A DNA stretch of 64,000 nucleotides from Rhodomicrobium vannielii ATCC 17100 (GTDB lineage Bacteria; Pseudomonadota; Alphaproteobacteria; Rhizobiales; Rhodomicrobiaceae). Where the stretch lies: positions 1,389,927 through 1,453,926 of the forward strand of contig NC_014664.1 in NCBI RefSeq assembly GCF_000166055.1, in the 5' to 3' direction. The notes under the pieces are model-generated. The model was given only the letters and a program-made list of their open reading frames with translations. It did no database searches and had not been told where the DNA came from. Numbering within the stretch: the stretch's first letter is position 1; every line of letters starts with the position of its first letter. Shown one piece after another: positions 25,331 to 34,983 of the stretch. Position numbers and translations under genes: made by a program.

Positions 25331-26239
25331 TCAGGCGTTCGCGCGACCGGCCTTGTAGACCTCGATCATCTCGTGCATCTCGCGCACGCTGTCGTCGAGC
25401 GCGTACCAATAGCGCGGCGGCAGTTCGAGGTTGAAGATGACGTCCGGGCGGAAAGTGAAGCGCTTCATCATCTCCTGCCACGGCAGGTTGCCCCAGCCGA
25501 TGGGCGCATGCAGATCGCCGATGCCATAGGCGAGCCGTTCGGCGTCCGAGTAGGTGCGGAGCTTCGTCGGATCGCCGAACGAATCATGAATATGCAGGTG
25601 GATCGCCACGCGCGCGAGCGCCTCGGCTTCCGCCAGAAAATCCGCCCCCTGCGCCGCGCATGTGATCGCACCATGCGAGAAGTCGAGGCATGCCAACACG
25701 CTCGGATGACCGATGGCCTCGATCTCGTGGGCAAGGCGCGACGGCAGCGCGGTCGTCTCGCCCTCTGCCGTCGCGAAGACATTCTCGACGGCGACGATGA
25801 TGCCGTGCTCGGCGGCGACATCACCGAGCTTTGCGAAATAGTCCCGCTGGTTGCTATAGGCCGCTTCGATTGCCCCTGTGTCGTTCATCTTCATGACGCC
25901 GGTGTGGAAGACGACATGCGCCGCGCCGATTTCGGCCGCCGCCTCCACGCTCGCGCGCGCCACGTCGAAGTGACGCTCGGAAAGTTCGCGCTGCATGAAG
26001 TTCACCGCGATTGGCCCATGCGCCGTATAGGAGAGCGCGCGCGGTCGCAGCGCTTCCTTGAGGCGGCGCATCTGGCTCTGGATGACGCGTCCGCCCGCAA
26101 TCAGATCCATCGCGAAAATCGGGATTTCTACGAAATCGACGCCGAGTTCCTGTGCCTGATCGAGATTGCGCCGCAGGATTTCAAATTGATAGTCGTCTCG
26201 AACCGCACTCGAGAAACCGGCTCCACGAACAGCCGCCAT
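25331..26239 (-). CDS. Sugar phosphate isomerase/epimerase family TIM-barrel protein (copy 1)
   Basis: The 302-residue TIM-barrel protein is of the same family and layout as the downstream copy: EIPIFAMDLIAGGR, HTGVMK, IIVAVENVF, LACLDFSHG, HLHIHDSFGDP and GIGDLHAPIGWG, all with matching counterparts. The conserved AYGIGDLHAPIGWG / AYGLGDLHLPLGWG stretch marks both as one subfamily. The genes are 54 bases apart and probably co-transcribed. The function is not known; both keep their metal ligands, so both could be active. Confidence 0.82.
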   Translation of the reverse strand: MAAVRGAGFSSAVRDDYQFEILRRNLDQAQELGVDFVEIPIFAMDLIAGGRVIQSQMRRLKEALRPRALSYTAHGPIAVNFMQRELSERHFDVARASVEAAAEIGAAHVVFHTGVMKMNDTGAIEAAYSNQRDYFAKLGDVAAEHGIIVAVENVFATAEGETTALPSRLAHEIEAIGHPSVLACLDFSHGAITCAAQGADFLAEAEALARVAIHLHIHDSFGDPTKLRTYSDAERLAYGIGDLHAPIGWGNLPWQEMMKRFTFRPDVIFNLELPPRYWYALDDSVREMHEMIEVYKAGRANA

Positions 26240-26354
26240 TTTTCACCTCTTCCTTTTGGCGCGAAAAATTACGCCGCGCCTGCGAAGCGATGATGACACG
26301 GCGATGGGGCGGAGGAGTGGCGCAACCTGCGCGTGGTCTGGCGCGATGACGCGC

Positions 26355-26382
26355 GCAAAAAAAGGCCGGGCGAGCCCGGCCT
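26355..26382 (-). terminator. Rho-independent terminator of the aminotransferase gene
   Basis: On the minus strand AAGGCCGGG-CTCG-CCCGGCCTT (26360-26381) is followed by a run of seven T (plus-strand A's at 26355-26361). It lies about 30 bases after the aminotransferase stop. Confidence 0.88.
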
Positions 26383-26410
26383 TGCTAGCGTTTTTCGCTC
26401 GACGGCGCTG

Positions 26411-27709
<1,299 letters not shown>

Positions 27710-27848
27710 TTAGGATGAAAGCATCGCCCCGCCCACCGAAAGGTAGAACACACTTTTCTGATGTAGCCCGTCCTCATTTGCTCTTTACATCGGAAAAGTT
27801 CGATGACACCCTTAACCCATGAGCAATGCAACGAAAGGAGGTGATCCG

Positions 27849-27929
27849 ATGTCGAGTGGGATTTCAGCGCTGGAGCCACAGCTTGTGCGTGTCCTGACGT
27901 CGTTGGAGCAGCCTCCGGCGAATGCCTGA
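27849..27929 (+). CDS. 26-codon small ORF with near-ideal Shine-Dalgarno
   Basis: The ORF encodes MSSGISALEPQLVRVLTSLE plus six residues. It is preceded by AAAGGAGGTGATCC (27834-27847), fully complementary to the usual 16S rRNA 3' tail, with GGAGG seven bases before ATG. It is not enriched in one amino acid, so a classic attenuation leader is unlikely. No gene follows on the + strand: three hairpins and a terminator come next. It may be a small protein or a dual-function RNA. Confidence 0.5.
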   Translation: MSSGISALEPQLVRVLTSLEQPPANA

Positions 27930-27989
27930 TGCGTCATAGCGTTGCGCCATTGCATGGCGCAACGGGCTGTGTGACAGCCTATCTCACGG

Positions 27990-28020
27990 CCGCGAGGAAG
28001 CGACACCTCGCGGCTTTTTT
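27990..28020 (+). terminator. Rho-independent terminator of the small + strand transcript
   Basis: Stem CCGCGAGG/CCTCGCGG (27990-27997 and 28006-28013), 8-base loop, then CTTTTTT. Confidence 0.85.
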
Positions 28021-28053
28021 GCGTCCGCCGTCCGGGCGGCCCACCAAACGCCC

Positions 28054-28713
28054 TCAGCCTTTGTCTCCCGCCGTCAGCAGGAATACCGCCTGCTGCGCGA
28101 CGATGTTGTGCATGAAAGCTGGAACACGACTGCCGAGCGGTCGCCCGTTCGGCGACAGCGCGAAGGAGCGCTCGACCCGGGCGCCCGCCACATCGCACAA
28201 CTCGCGAAAATCCGCGATGGTGCAGAAATGGATGTTCGGCGTCTCGTACCACGCTTCCGGCAGGTTCCAGGTTACGGGCATGCGTCCGTTGAACAGGATC
28301 TGCGTGCGGATGCGCCAGTGCCCGAAATTCGGAAACGAGACGATCACATGGCGCGCGATGCGTAGCAGTTCCTGAAGCACCTCCTTCGGGCGCGTGGTCG
28401 CCTGAAGCGTCTGCGATAGGATCGCGTAGTCGAAGGCGAGATCGGGATAGTTAACGAGGTCGTGGTCCGCGTCGCCCTGGATCACGGACAGACCCTTCGC
28501 CACGCAGAAATTCACGCCGGATTGCGAGAGTTCGATGCCGCGCCCGTCCACATTCTTCTTTTCTTCGAGAAGCTTCAGCAACTGCCCGGTGCCGCAGCCG
28601 ACATCGAGCACGCGCGCGCCGTCCTCCACCATGCCTGCGATGAGCAGAAGGTCGATGCGGTGTTGCACCGCCTGCGCCGAGGCAAAAGTCGCGCTGTCTT
28701 CATAGGCCGTCAT
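28054..28713 (-). CDS. metW: Methionine biosynthesis protein MetW
   Basis: The 219-residue methyltransferase-fold protein has motif [18 protein letters not shown], the [10 protein letters not shown]-type motif ([16 protein letters not shown]) and the C-terminal [11 protein letters not shown] and [20 protein letters not shown] segments specific to MetW. It works with MetX in homoserine acylation in bacteria where the pair is co-transcribed. Here its start overlaps the metX stop by ATGA (28710-28713), and both lie under the SAM-II riboswitch. Confidence 0.93.
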   Translation of the reverse strand: MTAYEDSATFASAQAVQHRIDLLLIAGMVEDGARVLDVGCGTGQLLKLLEEKKNVDGRGIELSQSGVNFCVAKGLSVIQGDADHDLVNYPDLAFDYAILSQTLQATTRPKEVLQELLRIARHVIVSFPNFGHWRIRTQILFNGRMPVTWNLPEAWYETPNIHFCTIADFRELCDVAGARVERSFALSPNGRPLGSRVPAFMHNIVAQQAVFLLTAGDKG

Positions 28714-29888
28714 CTTGCCCTCCGGGCCGCCGGCAGGCCGCGCTTCGCGCGCGCGGATTCGAGGAAGCCGCGCACGGTGTCGAACAACTCCGGCTCATGC
28801 AGCAGAAACGCGTCGTGGCCCTTGTCGCTCTCGATCTCGACGAAGCTCACATTCGCCGCCACCGCGTTCAGCGCCTGTACAACGGCACGGCTCTCACGCG
28901 TTGGATACAGCCAGTCGCTCGTAAACGACACGAGGCAGAACCGCGTCTTCGTGCCGGTGAAATTGTTCGCAAGCACGCCATCGCAGTCGGCCGCAAGGTC
29001 GAAATAATCCATGGCGCGGGTGATATAGAGATAGCTGTTCGCGTCGAAACGATCGACGAAGCTGATGCCCTGATATCGAAGGTAGCTTTCCACCTGGAAA
29101 TCGGCGTCGAAGCCGAAAGTGACCTTCTGCCGATTTTGAAGGTTGCGGCCGAACTTCCGGTGCAGCGCGTCATCGGAAAGGTAGGTTATGTGCGCTGCCA
29201 TCCGCGCCACCGCGAGGCCCTTTGCCGGGTTCGTGCCGTCCTCAAGATAACGGCCGCCGCGCCATTCCGGATCGGCCATGACGGATTGTCGGCCGACCTC
29301 GTTGAACGCGATGTTCTGCGACGATTGGCGCGCGGCGGTTGCGATCGGCATCGCGGAAAAAACGCGTTCGCCGTAGCTCGCGCACCATTCGAGCGCCTGC
29401 ATGCCCCCCATCGAGCCGCCAAGCACGCAGAAAAGCTCCGAGATTTCGAGATGATCGATCAGCCGCGTCTGCGCTCGCACCATGTCGTCGATGGTGATGA
29501 CGGGGAAGTCGAGCCCCCACGGCTTGCCAGTCGCGGGGTTGATCGATGCCGGGCCGGTCGAGCCCATGCATCCGCCGATCACGTTCGAGCAGATGACGAA
29601 ATATCGCGTCGTATCGACCGGCTTGCCGGGCCCGACGAGCGTCTCCCACCAGCCGGGCTTTCCCGTCATCGGGTGCCGGTCGGCGACGTGCTGATCGCCC
29701 GTCAGCGCATGGCAGACGAGAATTGCGTTGGTTTTGTCCGCGTTCAGTTCGCCATAGGTCTGGTAAGCGATCTGGAAGGTTTCGAGCGAACGTCCGCAAT
29801 CGAGCGGCAGAGGCTCGCGGCTTTGGAAAAGCTGACACGCTAACGGAATTGTCCGGTACTCGCTGCCGGTAACAAGCAACCTGCTCAT
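28710..29888 (-). CDS. metX: Homoserine O-acetyltransferase MetX
   Basis: MetX acylates L-homoserine at the first committed step of methionine synthesis. The 392 residues form an alpha/beta-hydrolase fold: [24 protein letters not shown] opening, [14 protein letters not shown], and the nucleophile elbow [12 protein letters not shown] with the catalytic Ser. The Asp is near SFTSDWLYP and the His in [11 protein letters not shown]. It is full length. It is coupled to metW downstream and preceded by a SAM-II riboswitch, so SAM represses it. Acetyl versus succinyl specificity is not decided by what I can see. Confidence 0.94.
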   Translation of the reverse strand: MSRLLVTGSEYRTIPLACQLFQSREPLPLDCGRSLETFQIAYQTYGELNADKTNAILVCHALTGDQHVADRHPMTGKPGWWETLVGPGKPVDTTRYFVICSNVIGGCMGSTGPASINPATGKPWGLDFPVITIDDMVRAQTRLIDHLEISELFCVLGGSMGGMQALEWCASYGERVFSAMPIATAARQSSQNIAFNEVGRQSVMADPEWRGGRYLEDGTNPAKGLAVARMAAHITYLSDDALHRKFGRNLQNRQKVTFGFDADFQVESYLRYQGISFVDRFDANSYLYITRAMDYFDLAADCDGVLANNFTGTKTRFCLVSFTSDWLYPTRESRAVVQALNAVAANVSFVEIESDKGHDAFLLHEPELFDTVRGFLESARAKRGLPAARRAR

Positions 29889-29956
29889 TTGGGAAACGGC
29901 CTAACCCTCTCGACGGACGGCCGACCGTTAACGCGCCGGACCGGGGCGAGCCACGG

Positions 29957-30010
29957 CCTTTTAGCGAGTTTTTTAACGTGGCTGCAAGCCGGCCGGCCAA
30001 ATCACCACGA
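29957..30010 (-). promoter_or_regulatory. SAM-II riboswitch upstream of metXW
   Basis: The minus strand reads TCGTGGTGATTTGG...GCTTGCAGCCACGTTAAAAA...CGCTAAAAGG, matching the SAM-II (metA motif) aptamer: stem CGTGG/CCACG, the GATTT segment, the conserved TTGCAGCCACG, the A-rich strand and the terminal GCTAAAAGG that closes the pseudoknot. It ends about 70 bases before the metX ATG. SAM binding in this class typically hides the ribosome binding site. Confidence 0.87.
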
Positions 30011-30091
30011 TTCACAAATAAAGGACGCCAGACGGCCTACGTCAAGTGCTGCCGAGTCAGCGCCCGAGCCGTCTGGGGTTGTAGCGTGCTA

Positions 30092-30367
30092 TCAGCCGAC
30101 CTGCGTTTCGCGGTCTTCTTGCGTTTCGGCGGTCTTGTCTTCCAGTCCGTTGCGATGGTGAAGGACGGTAAGAACCTCCAGGACGACCACGGCGAATTCG
30201 TTGAATTCCCAGCCGCGTCGTTCGGAATCAAGCCAGAGATGCTCGATCTTCTTTTCCATCGACGTCGTGAATTTGGGCCGGAGAGGTGGCGCTAAATCGA
30301 TCTTCTTTTCCATCGGCGGCACGAGCCTATTATTGATATTGGCTATCAGGCTTCTTTCTGTACGCAT
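30092..30367 (-). CDS. Small hypothetical protein with internal MEKKI repeat
   Basis: The ORF of about 91 residues starts at ATG 30367 after AAGGGGTGG. MEKKIDLAPP and MEKKIEHLWL form a short internal repeat. The C-terminal half has a hydrophobic helix (FAVVVLEVLTVL) and an acidic tail. Composition is more AT-rich than neighbouring genes, as for the ORF just upstream. No family is recognised, and expression is not supported beyond the RBS. Confidence 0.38.
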   Translation of the reverse strand: MRTERSLIANINNRLVPPMEKKIDLAPPLRPKFTTSMEKKIEHLWLDSERRGWEFNEFAVVVLEVLTVLHHRNGLEDKTAETQEDRETQVG

Positions 30368-30401
30368 TACATCCACCCCTTACGCTATGAGCTTGATCGC
30401 G

Positions 30402-30563
30402 CTATTCGCCGGCTCGAATAAGGCAAGCAACTCGTTTTTCCCAATACTCCACGTCTATTCCGTCGAATTTCAACGGCGACACGAAGTGTTTATGAGCATG
30501 TGATCGGACGAAAGCCTTCTCATCCGATACCATTTTCAATGGCCCTGCTCCCCGATCTTCCAT
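30402..30563 (-). CDS. Very small hypothetical ORF
   Basis: This is part of a minus-strand frame open from 30620. A start near 30563 (MEDRGAGPL) or slightly inside would give about 45-53 residues, ending WEKRVACLIRAGE. No family or secretion signal is seen. It lies 34 bases before the MEKKI-repeat ORF on the same strand and shares its AT-rich composition, so the two may belong to one small unit or be noise. Confidence 0.25.
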   Translation of the reverse strand: MEDRGAGPLKMVSDEKAFVRSHAHKHFVSPLKFDGIDVEYWEKRVACLIRAGE

Positions 30564-30680
30564 ACCCTCCCGAGCTTTGACTGTTCGTGAGGGTTTCCAC
30601 ACAAGCACCGCCGAACACAAAGGTCTGTGACAAAAGTCAACGCTTCTGCACCTTTAGGCGGGATCGCGTTTTGCTTGCCA

Positions 30681-30696
30681 TTGACGTATACGTAAA
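30681..30696. promoter_or_regulatory. Near-perfect palindrome upstream of the acyl-CoA dehydrogenase gene
   Basis: TTGACGTATACGTAAA is a 16-base inverted repeat with one mismatch, centred about 97 bases before the ATG. It overlaps a -35-like TTGACG. Its form resembles operators of MerR-type LiuR regulators that control branched-chain amino acid and acyl-CoA degradation genes. Which regulator binds is inference. Confidence 0.5.
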
Positions 30697-30784
30697 CTAC
30701 TTAACGCATGCAGCAGCGCGACGGCCGGCCTTTCGCCGGCGGACCGGCGCTGAAAGCTCGAAAAAGGACCAGGGAGGGAAGACA

Positions 30785-32578
30785 ATGCCCAGCTACAAGG
30801 CGCCGCTCGACGATTACCGCTTCATCCTGAATGAGCTGTGGGAAGCGCGCGAATTGTCGGCCATGCCGGGATTCGAAGACGCGACGCCGGACGTCATAGC
30901 GAGCGTGCTCGATGAAGCGGCGAAATTCTGCGAGGAGATTCTTCACCCGCTGAACCAGAGCGGCGACGCGGAAGGCTGCGTCTTCGAGAACGGCACCGTG
31001 CGCACGCCGAAAGGCTTCAAGCAAGCCTATGACAAATATGTCGAAGGCGGATGGCCATCGATGAACGCGTCGCCCGAGCATGGCGGCCAGGGCTTGCCGC
31101 ACACGGTCGGCTTTGCGATCGAGGAGTTCATCTGCTCCGCGAACCTCGCTTTCGGCCCGTATCCCGGCCTCACGGCCGGTGCTTATTCGGCCATCGCCTC
31201 TCATGCCAGCGACGAATTGAAAGCGCTCTATCTTCCGAAGATGGTGTCGGGCGAATGGTCCGGGACGATGTGTCTCACCGAACCGCATTGCGGCACCGAT
31301 CTCGGCCTCATGAAGACACGCGCGGTCCCGGCCGAAGACGGCAGCTACACCATCACCGGCACAAAGATCTTCATCACCTCGGGTGAGCACGACCTCACGA
31401 ACAACATCATCCACCTCGTTCTCGCGAAGCTGCCCGATGCGCCCGCCGGGTCCAAGGGCGTCTCGCTGTTCGTGGTGCCGAAATTCCTGCCGGACGACGA
31501 TGGCGAGCCGGGCGCGCGCAACGCCGTTTCATGCGGCTCGGTCGAGCACAAGATGGGCATCAAGGCTTCCGCCACCTGCGTCATGAACTTCGACGGCGCG
31601 GTGGGCTGGCTCGTAGCGCAGCCCAATCAGGGCATGCGCGCGATGTTCACGATGATGAACGCGGCCCGCCTCGGCGTCGGCATTCAGGGCCTCGGCATCG
31701 CCGAAATCGCCCGTCAGAACGCCGTGATCTATACGAAGGAGCGGCTGCAAGGCCGCTCGCTCACCGGCGTCAAGGCGCCCGAGAAGCCCGCCGATCCGCT
31801 GATCGTGCACCCGGACGTGCGCAAGAACCTCCTCGAAGCGAAGGCGTTCACCGAAGGCGCGCGCGCGCTCGCGGTGATGATCGGCCTTGGCATCGACCGC
31901 GCCGCCCATCATCCCGATGCCGCCGTGCGCCAGCAGTCGAACGACCTCGTCGCGCTGCTGACGCCCGTCATCAAGGCCTATTACACCGACATGGGCGTCG
32001 AGACCGCGATCAAGATGCAGCAGATGTTCGGCGGACATGGCTATATCCGCGAGCACGGCATGGAGCAATTCGTCCGCGATGCGCGCATTTCGATGCTTTA
32101 CGAAGGCGCGAACGCCATTCAGGCGCTCGACCTCGTGGGCCGCAAGCTGCCGCAGAATGGCGGCGCGGCGGTGCGCGCGTTCTTCGCCACGATCCAGACC
32201 GAGATCGAGGACACGCTCACCGACCACGACATCGCGGACATCTCAGCCGCGCTCGAAGAAGCCTTTGCGAAGCTGCATCAGGCGACCGCATGGCTCGCGC
32301 AGCACGCCTTCGCGAACCCGGACGAAGCGGGCGGCGCCGCGACCGACTATCTCCGCATCTTCGCACTCGTCACCGTCGGCTGGATCTGGCTGAAGACGGC
32401 GCGCGTGGCGCAGGCGAAGCTGAAGGAAGGCGGCGAGTGCTCGCCCGAGACCTACGACGGCAAGCTCAAGACCGCGCGCTTCTTCATGGCGAAAGTGCTG
32501 CCCGAGGTGGAGGGCCGCTTTCGCATTCTGACCGGTGGATGCAAGCCCATGATGGACATGGCGGAAGATCAGTTCTGA
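30785..32578 (+). CDS. Acyl-CoA dehydrogenase, long DmdC-like form
   Basis: This FAD-dependent enzyme makes the alpha-beta double bond in acyl-CoA. The 597 residues include N-terminal helices (MPSYKAPLDDYRFILNELW), the substrate/FAD loop MCLTEPHCGTDLGLMKTRA, ITGTKIFITSGEHDL, and the C-terminal helices with the catalytic Glu in MLYEGANAIQALDLVGRKL. An extra C-terminal domain is typical of the roughly 600-residue FadE/DmdC group. The start at 30785 follows GGAGGGAAGACA. The substrate is not evident; beta-oxidation or methylmercaptopropionyl-CoA are both possible. A palindromic operator lies upstream. Confidence 0.9.
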   Translation: MPSYKAPLDDYRFILNELWEARELSAMPGFEDATPDVIASVLDEAAKFCEEILHPLNQSGDAEGCVFENGTVRTPKGFKQAYDKYVEGGWPSMNASPEHGGQGLPHTVGFAIEEFICSANLAFGPYPGLTAGAYSAIASHASDELKALYLPKMVSGEWSGTMCLTEPHCGTDLGLMKTRAVPAEDGSYTITGTKIFITSGEHDLTNNIIHLVLAKLPDAPAGSKGVSLFVVPKFLPDDDGEPGARNAVSCGSVEHKMGIKASATCVMNFDGAVGWLVAQPNQGMRAMFTMMNAARLGVGIQGLGIAEIARQNAVIYTKERLQGRSLTGVKAPEKPADPLIVHPDVRKNLLEAKAFTEGARALAVMIGLGIDRAAHHPDAAVRQQSNDLVALLTPVIKAYYTDMGVETAIKMQQMFGGHGYIREHGMEQFVRDARISMLYEGANAIQALDLVGRKLPQNGGAAVRAFFATIQTEIEDTLTDHDIADISAALEEAFAKLHQATAWLAQHAFANPDEAGGAATDYLRIFALVTVGWIWLKTARVAQAKLKEGGECSPETYDGKLKTARFFMAKVLPEVEGRFRILTGGCKPMMDMAEDQF

Positions 32579-32632
32579 CGCTCTTGAGCATGAGGTGGCG
32601 GAGGAACGGCCCGAATGCCGTCCCTCCGGCCT

Positions 32633-33355
32633 TTACGATCTGGCGCGCTGGAAAACGAGAAAATACTGCCGCGGCAGAAAATCATGCGTTTCCGCGAGCG
32701 CGTACCCGGCCGCCTTCAGCTCCGCGATCGCTTTCTCCGACGCGATGCGATGCTCGCGCGGCGGACCGTCCGGCGAGTCCGGCTTGAAGTCGACGATGAC
32801 GAGCCGCCCGTCCGGCTTGAGCTTCGACGCGAGCGCCGCAAAATACGTCTCGCGGTTTCCAATGTGATGGTACGTGTTGACGAGAAGCACCACGTCGACC
32901 GGTTCCGGGAGGTTGTCGGACGCCGCGCCCGCCTGAACGGGCACGATGTTCGCGAGCTTTTCAGCCTTCGCCCGTTCGCCGAGGTAGCGCACCATGTCCG
33001 GTTCGACGTCGGCCGCGAAAACCTTGCCCTCCGGCACGCGTAGCGCAATCCGCGTGGCGAAGTAGCCGGTCCCCGCGCCGATATCCGCCACGCTCTCGGT
33101 GCCCTTGAGCCCAAGCGCGCTCACCACCTCATCAGGCTTCTGCCATGCCGTGCGTTCTGGATTGTCGAACCGCTCGACCCATTTGGCGGCGTTGTCGAAT
33201 CTCTTGTGGAAGCCGCCATCCGACGCATGCTGCCCGTGCCCTGCGTGCGCCTCGGTCGCGACGCCTCCCGGCGTCGTGTTCGGCTCTGCCTGCGCGACCT
33301 GAAGCCCTCCCATAAGCCCGAGAAGGGTCACTGTTCCTGCGATCCTGCTTTTCAC
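32633..33355 (-). CDS. Exported class I SAM-dependent methyltransferase-like protein
   Basis: The 240-residue protein has a clear Sec signal peptide (about 1-23, ending QVAQA) and a His-rich linker (AHAGHGQHAS). The methyltransferase core has motif I VADIGAGTGYFATRIA, motif II VFAADVEPDMV, motif IV VDVVLLVNTYHHI and GRLVIVDFKPDSPDGPP. The fold is intact. SAM is not expected in the periplasm, so either export is misjudged, SAM is carried, or the protein binds something else. It is monocistronic. Confidence 0.82.
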   Translation of the reverse strand: MKSRIAGTVTLLGLMGGLQVAQAEPNTTPGGVATEAHAGHGQHASDGGFHKRFDNAAKWVERFDNPERTAWQKPDEVVSALGLKGTESVADIGAGTGYFATRIALRVPEGKVFAADVEPDMVRYLGERAKAEKLANIVPVQAGAASDNLPEPVDVVLLVNTYHHIGNRETYFAALASKLKPDGRLVIVDFKPDSPDGPPREHRIASEKAIAELKAAGYALAETHDFLPRQYFLVFQRARS

Positions 33356-33607
33356 GCTGTTCCCTCGTTCCCCGCTAGATCAGTCTGCGTTAAATCGGAC
33401 TCGATTTGGCGCAGAGAAGCTGATCGACAGCCGAAATCTAGAGCGTCATGGCCCGTCTGATTTACGGCACGACGCGCTAAATCGATGTTCGCCCGATACT
33501 GTATCGGCACCGATATAACATTCAAATTTTTGAATGAGAAGACGCTACGCGCGGTATTCGCTAGTGTCGTGCAAGGGACGTGAAAGAGCTGTCGATGGTG
33601 GCGCGGG

Positions 33608-34876
33608 CTACGGCTCCGCCGTCCCGTTGTCGCGCCGGAACGGCAGCGCCGCGGCGAGCGCTTCCTGATCCTGCGCCACTGCCTCGCGTTCCTGCTCAAG
33701 AAAGCGCTCGACCGCGCGAGCAAGCCCCGGGCTTGCGAAGTGATGCAGGCTGTAGGTCGTTTCCGGCGCATAGCCGCGCGCGAGCTTGTGCTCGCCTTGC
33801 GCGCCCGCCTCCACATGCGCAAGCTTGTGCGCGATGGCGAAATCGATAGCCTGATAATAGCAGGCCTCGAAATGCAGGAACGCCTGATTTTCGAGGCATC
33901 CCCAATAGCGGCCGTAAAGCGTGTCGCCGCCGATGAAATTCAGCGCGCCCGCGATCGGCTCACCGTCGCGCATCGCCATGACGAGGAGAATGCGATCGGC
34001 CATCGCCTCGCCGATCAGGCTGAAGAAGGCGCGCGTCAGATAGGGGCGGCCCCATTTGCGGTTGCCGGTATCCATGTAGAACGCGAAAAACGCATCCCAG
34101 TGCGCCTCCTTGATGTCCGCGCCGGTGAGCCATTCGAACGCGATCCCGCTCCCGCGCGCCTGTTCGCGCTCCTTGCGCACCGCCTTCCGCTTTCGAGAGG
34201 CGAGCGACGCCAGAAAGTCGTCGAAGCTCGCATAGTCGCGGTTGTGCCAGTGGTATTGCGTGTCCGTGCGCTGCAAGAGGCCGAGGTCGCCGAGCGCCGC
34301 CCATTCGTTCTTTGTCGCGAAGGTGACATGCCAGGAAGACGCGTTGTTCGCTTTAGCAAGCTCGACGGCGGCGGCGCAGAGAAGCGCGCGCGCCTGCGCC
34401 GCATCGATGTCCGGCCGCACCAGAAGCCGCCGCCCCGTCACCGGCGTGAAAGGCACCGCCGTCTGTAGCTTCGGATAATAGCGGCCGCCCGCGCGCTCAT
34501 AGGCTTCCGCGAACGGGTAGTCGAAGACAAATTCGCCGTAGGAATGCGATTTCATATAGCACGGCAAGACCGCCGCCACGCCGCCCGCGCCGTCCCTCAG
34601 CGCGAGATGGCAGGGAGCCCAGCCCTTTTTCGCCGTGGCCGAGCCGCTTTCTTCGAGGGCCGACAAAAAGGCATGCGCGATGAAAGGATTGAACGGGAGG
34701 TCCGGCGGGTTGGCGCAGGCATCCCACGCCGCCGGAGGAATATCGCGAATGCGCTCGTAAACGCTGACGCTCCACGCGCCGTGTTCAGCGGTCAAATTCA
34801 GCTCCGGAGCTGGTGCAGTGATTGATTCAACGCCCGTCGGTGGCGCCGTCATCAAATGCAAAACTTCAGCTTTCAC
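33608..34876 (-). CDS. FemAB-like / DUF482 acyltransferase (peptidogalycan-type)
   Basis: The 422-residue GNAT-fold protein belongs to the DUF482 (Peptidogalycan_biosyn) group. Motifs: AWDACANPPDLPFNPFIAHAFLSALEESG, YPFAEAYERAGGRYYPKLQTAVPFTPVTG, SRKRKAVRKER and FYMDTGNRKWGRPYLTRAFF. The C-terminal GNAT core has GGDTLYGRYWGCLENQAFLHFEACYYQ and GAQGEHKLARGY. The family is conserved in alphaproteobacteria; the substrate is not established. It lies downstream of rpoN on the same strand with a 107-base gap. Confidence 0.85.
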   Translation of the reverse strand: MKAEVLHLMTAPPTGVESITAPAPELNLTAEHGAWSVSVYERIRDIPPAAWDACANPPDLPFNPFIAHAFLSALEESGSATAKKGWAPCHLALRDGAGGVAAVLPCYMKSHSYGEFVFDYPFAEAYERAGGRYYPKLQTAVPFTPVTGRRLLVRPDIDAAQARALLCAAAVELAKANNASSWHVTFATKNEWAALGDLGLLQRTDTQYHWHNRDYASFDDFLASLASRKRKAVRKEREQARGSGIAFEWLTGADIKEAHWDAFFAFYMDTGNRKWGRPYLTRAFFSLIGEAMADRILLVMAMRDGEPIAGALNFIGGDTLYGRYWGCLENQAFLHFEACYYQAIDFAIAHKLAHVEAGAQGEHKLARGYAPETTYSLHHFASPGLARAVERFLEQEREAVAQDQEALAAALPFRRDNGTAEP

Positions 34877-34983
34877 TACACTAGATCATTTGGTTGCCAG
34901 TGCGCTTGAGGCGCAGACGTTTGCTAGAGTGCGTGCAGCTGTGGACCACAAAAAATGCCGTGCACGAGGTTCGTCGATGATGC

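Larger units (their letters stand above)
27770..28020 (+). ncRNA. Candidate short transcript: sORF plus three hairpins and terminator
   Basis: After the 26-codon ORF come a perfect 11-bp hairpin (27940-27950 with 27954-27964, loop TGC), a 6-bp hairpin GGCTGT-GTG-ACAGCC (27965-27979), and a terminator (27990-28020). The next gene is metW on the opposite strand, so the unit stands alone between convergent genes. The 5' end is not defined; the sequence TTGCTC...around 27778 could be a -35 but is weak. No known RNA family was recognised. Confidence 0.45.

Noticed and set aside
27834-27847. AAAGGAGGTGATCC, which on the other strand equals the end of 16S rRNA
   Set aside because: Similarity stops after these 14 bases; the sequence beyond is not 16S. 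It is better explained as a perfect Shine-Dalgarno for the ORF starting at 27849.
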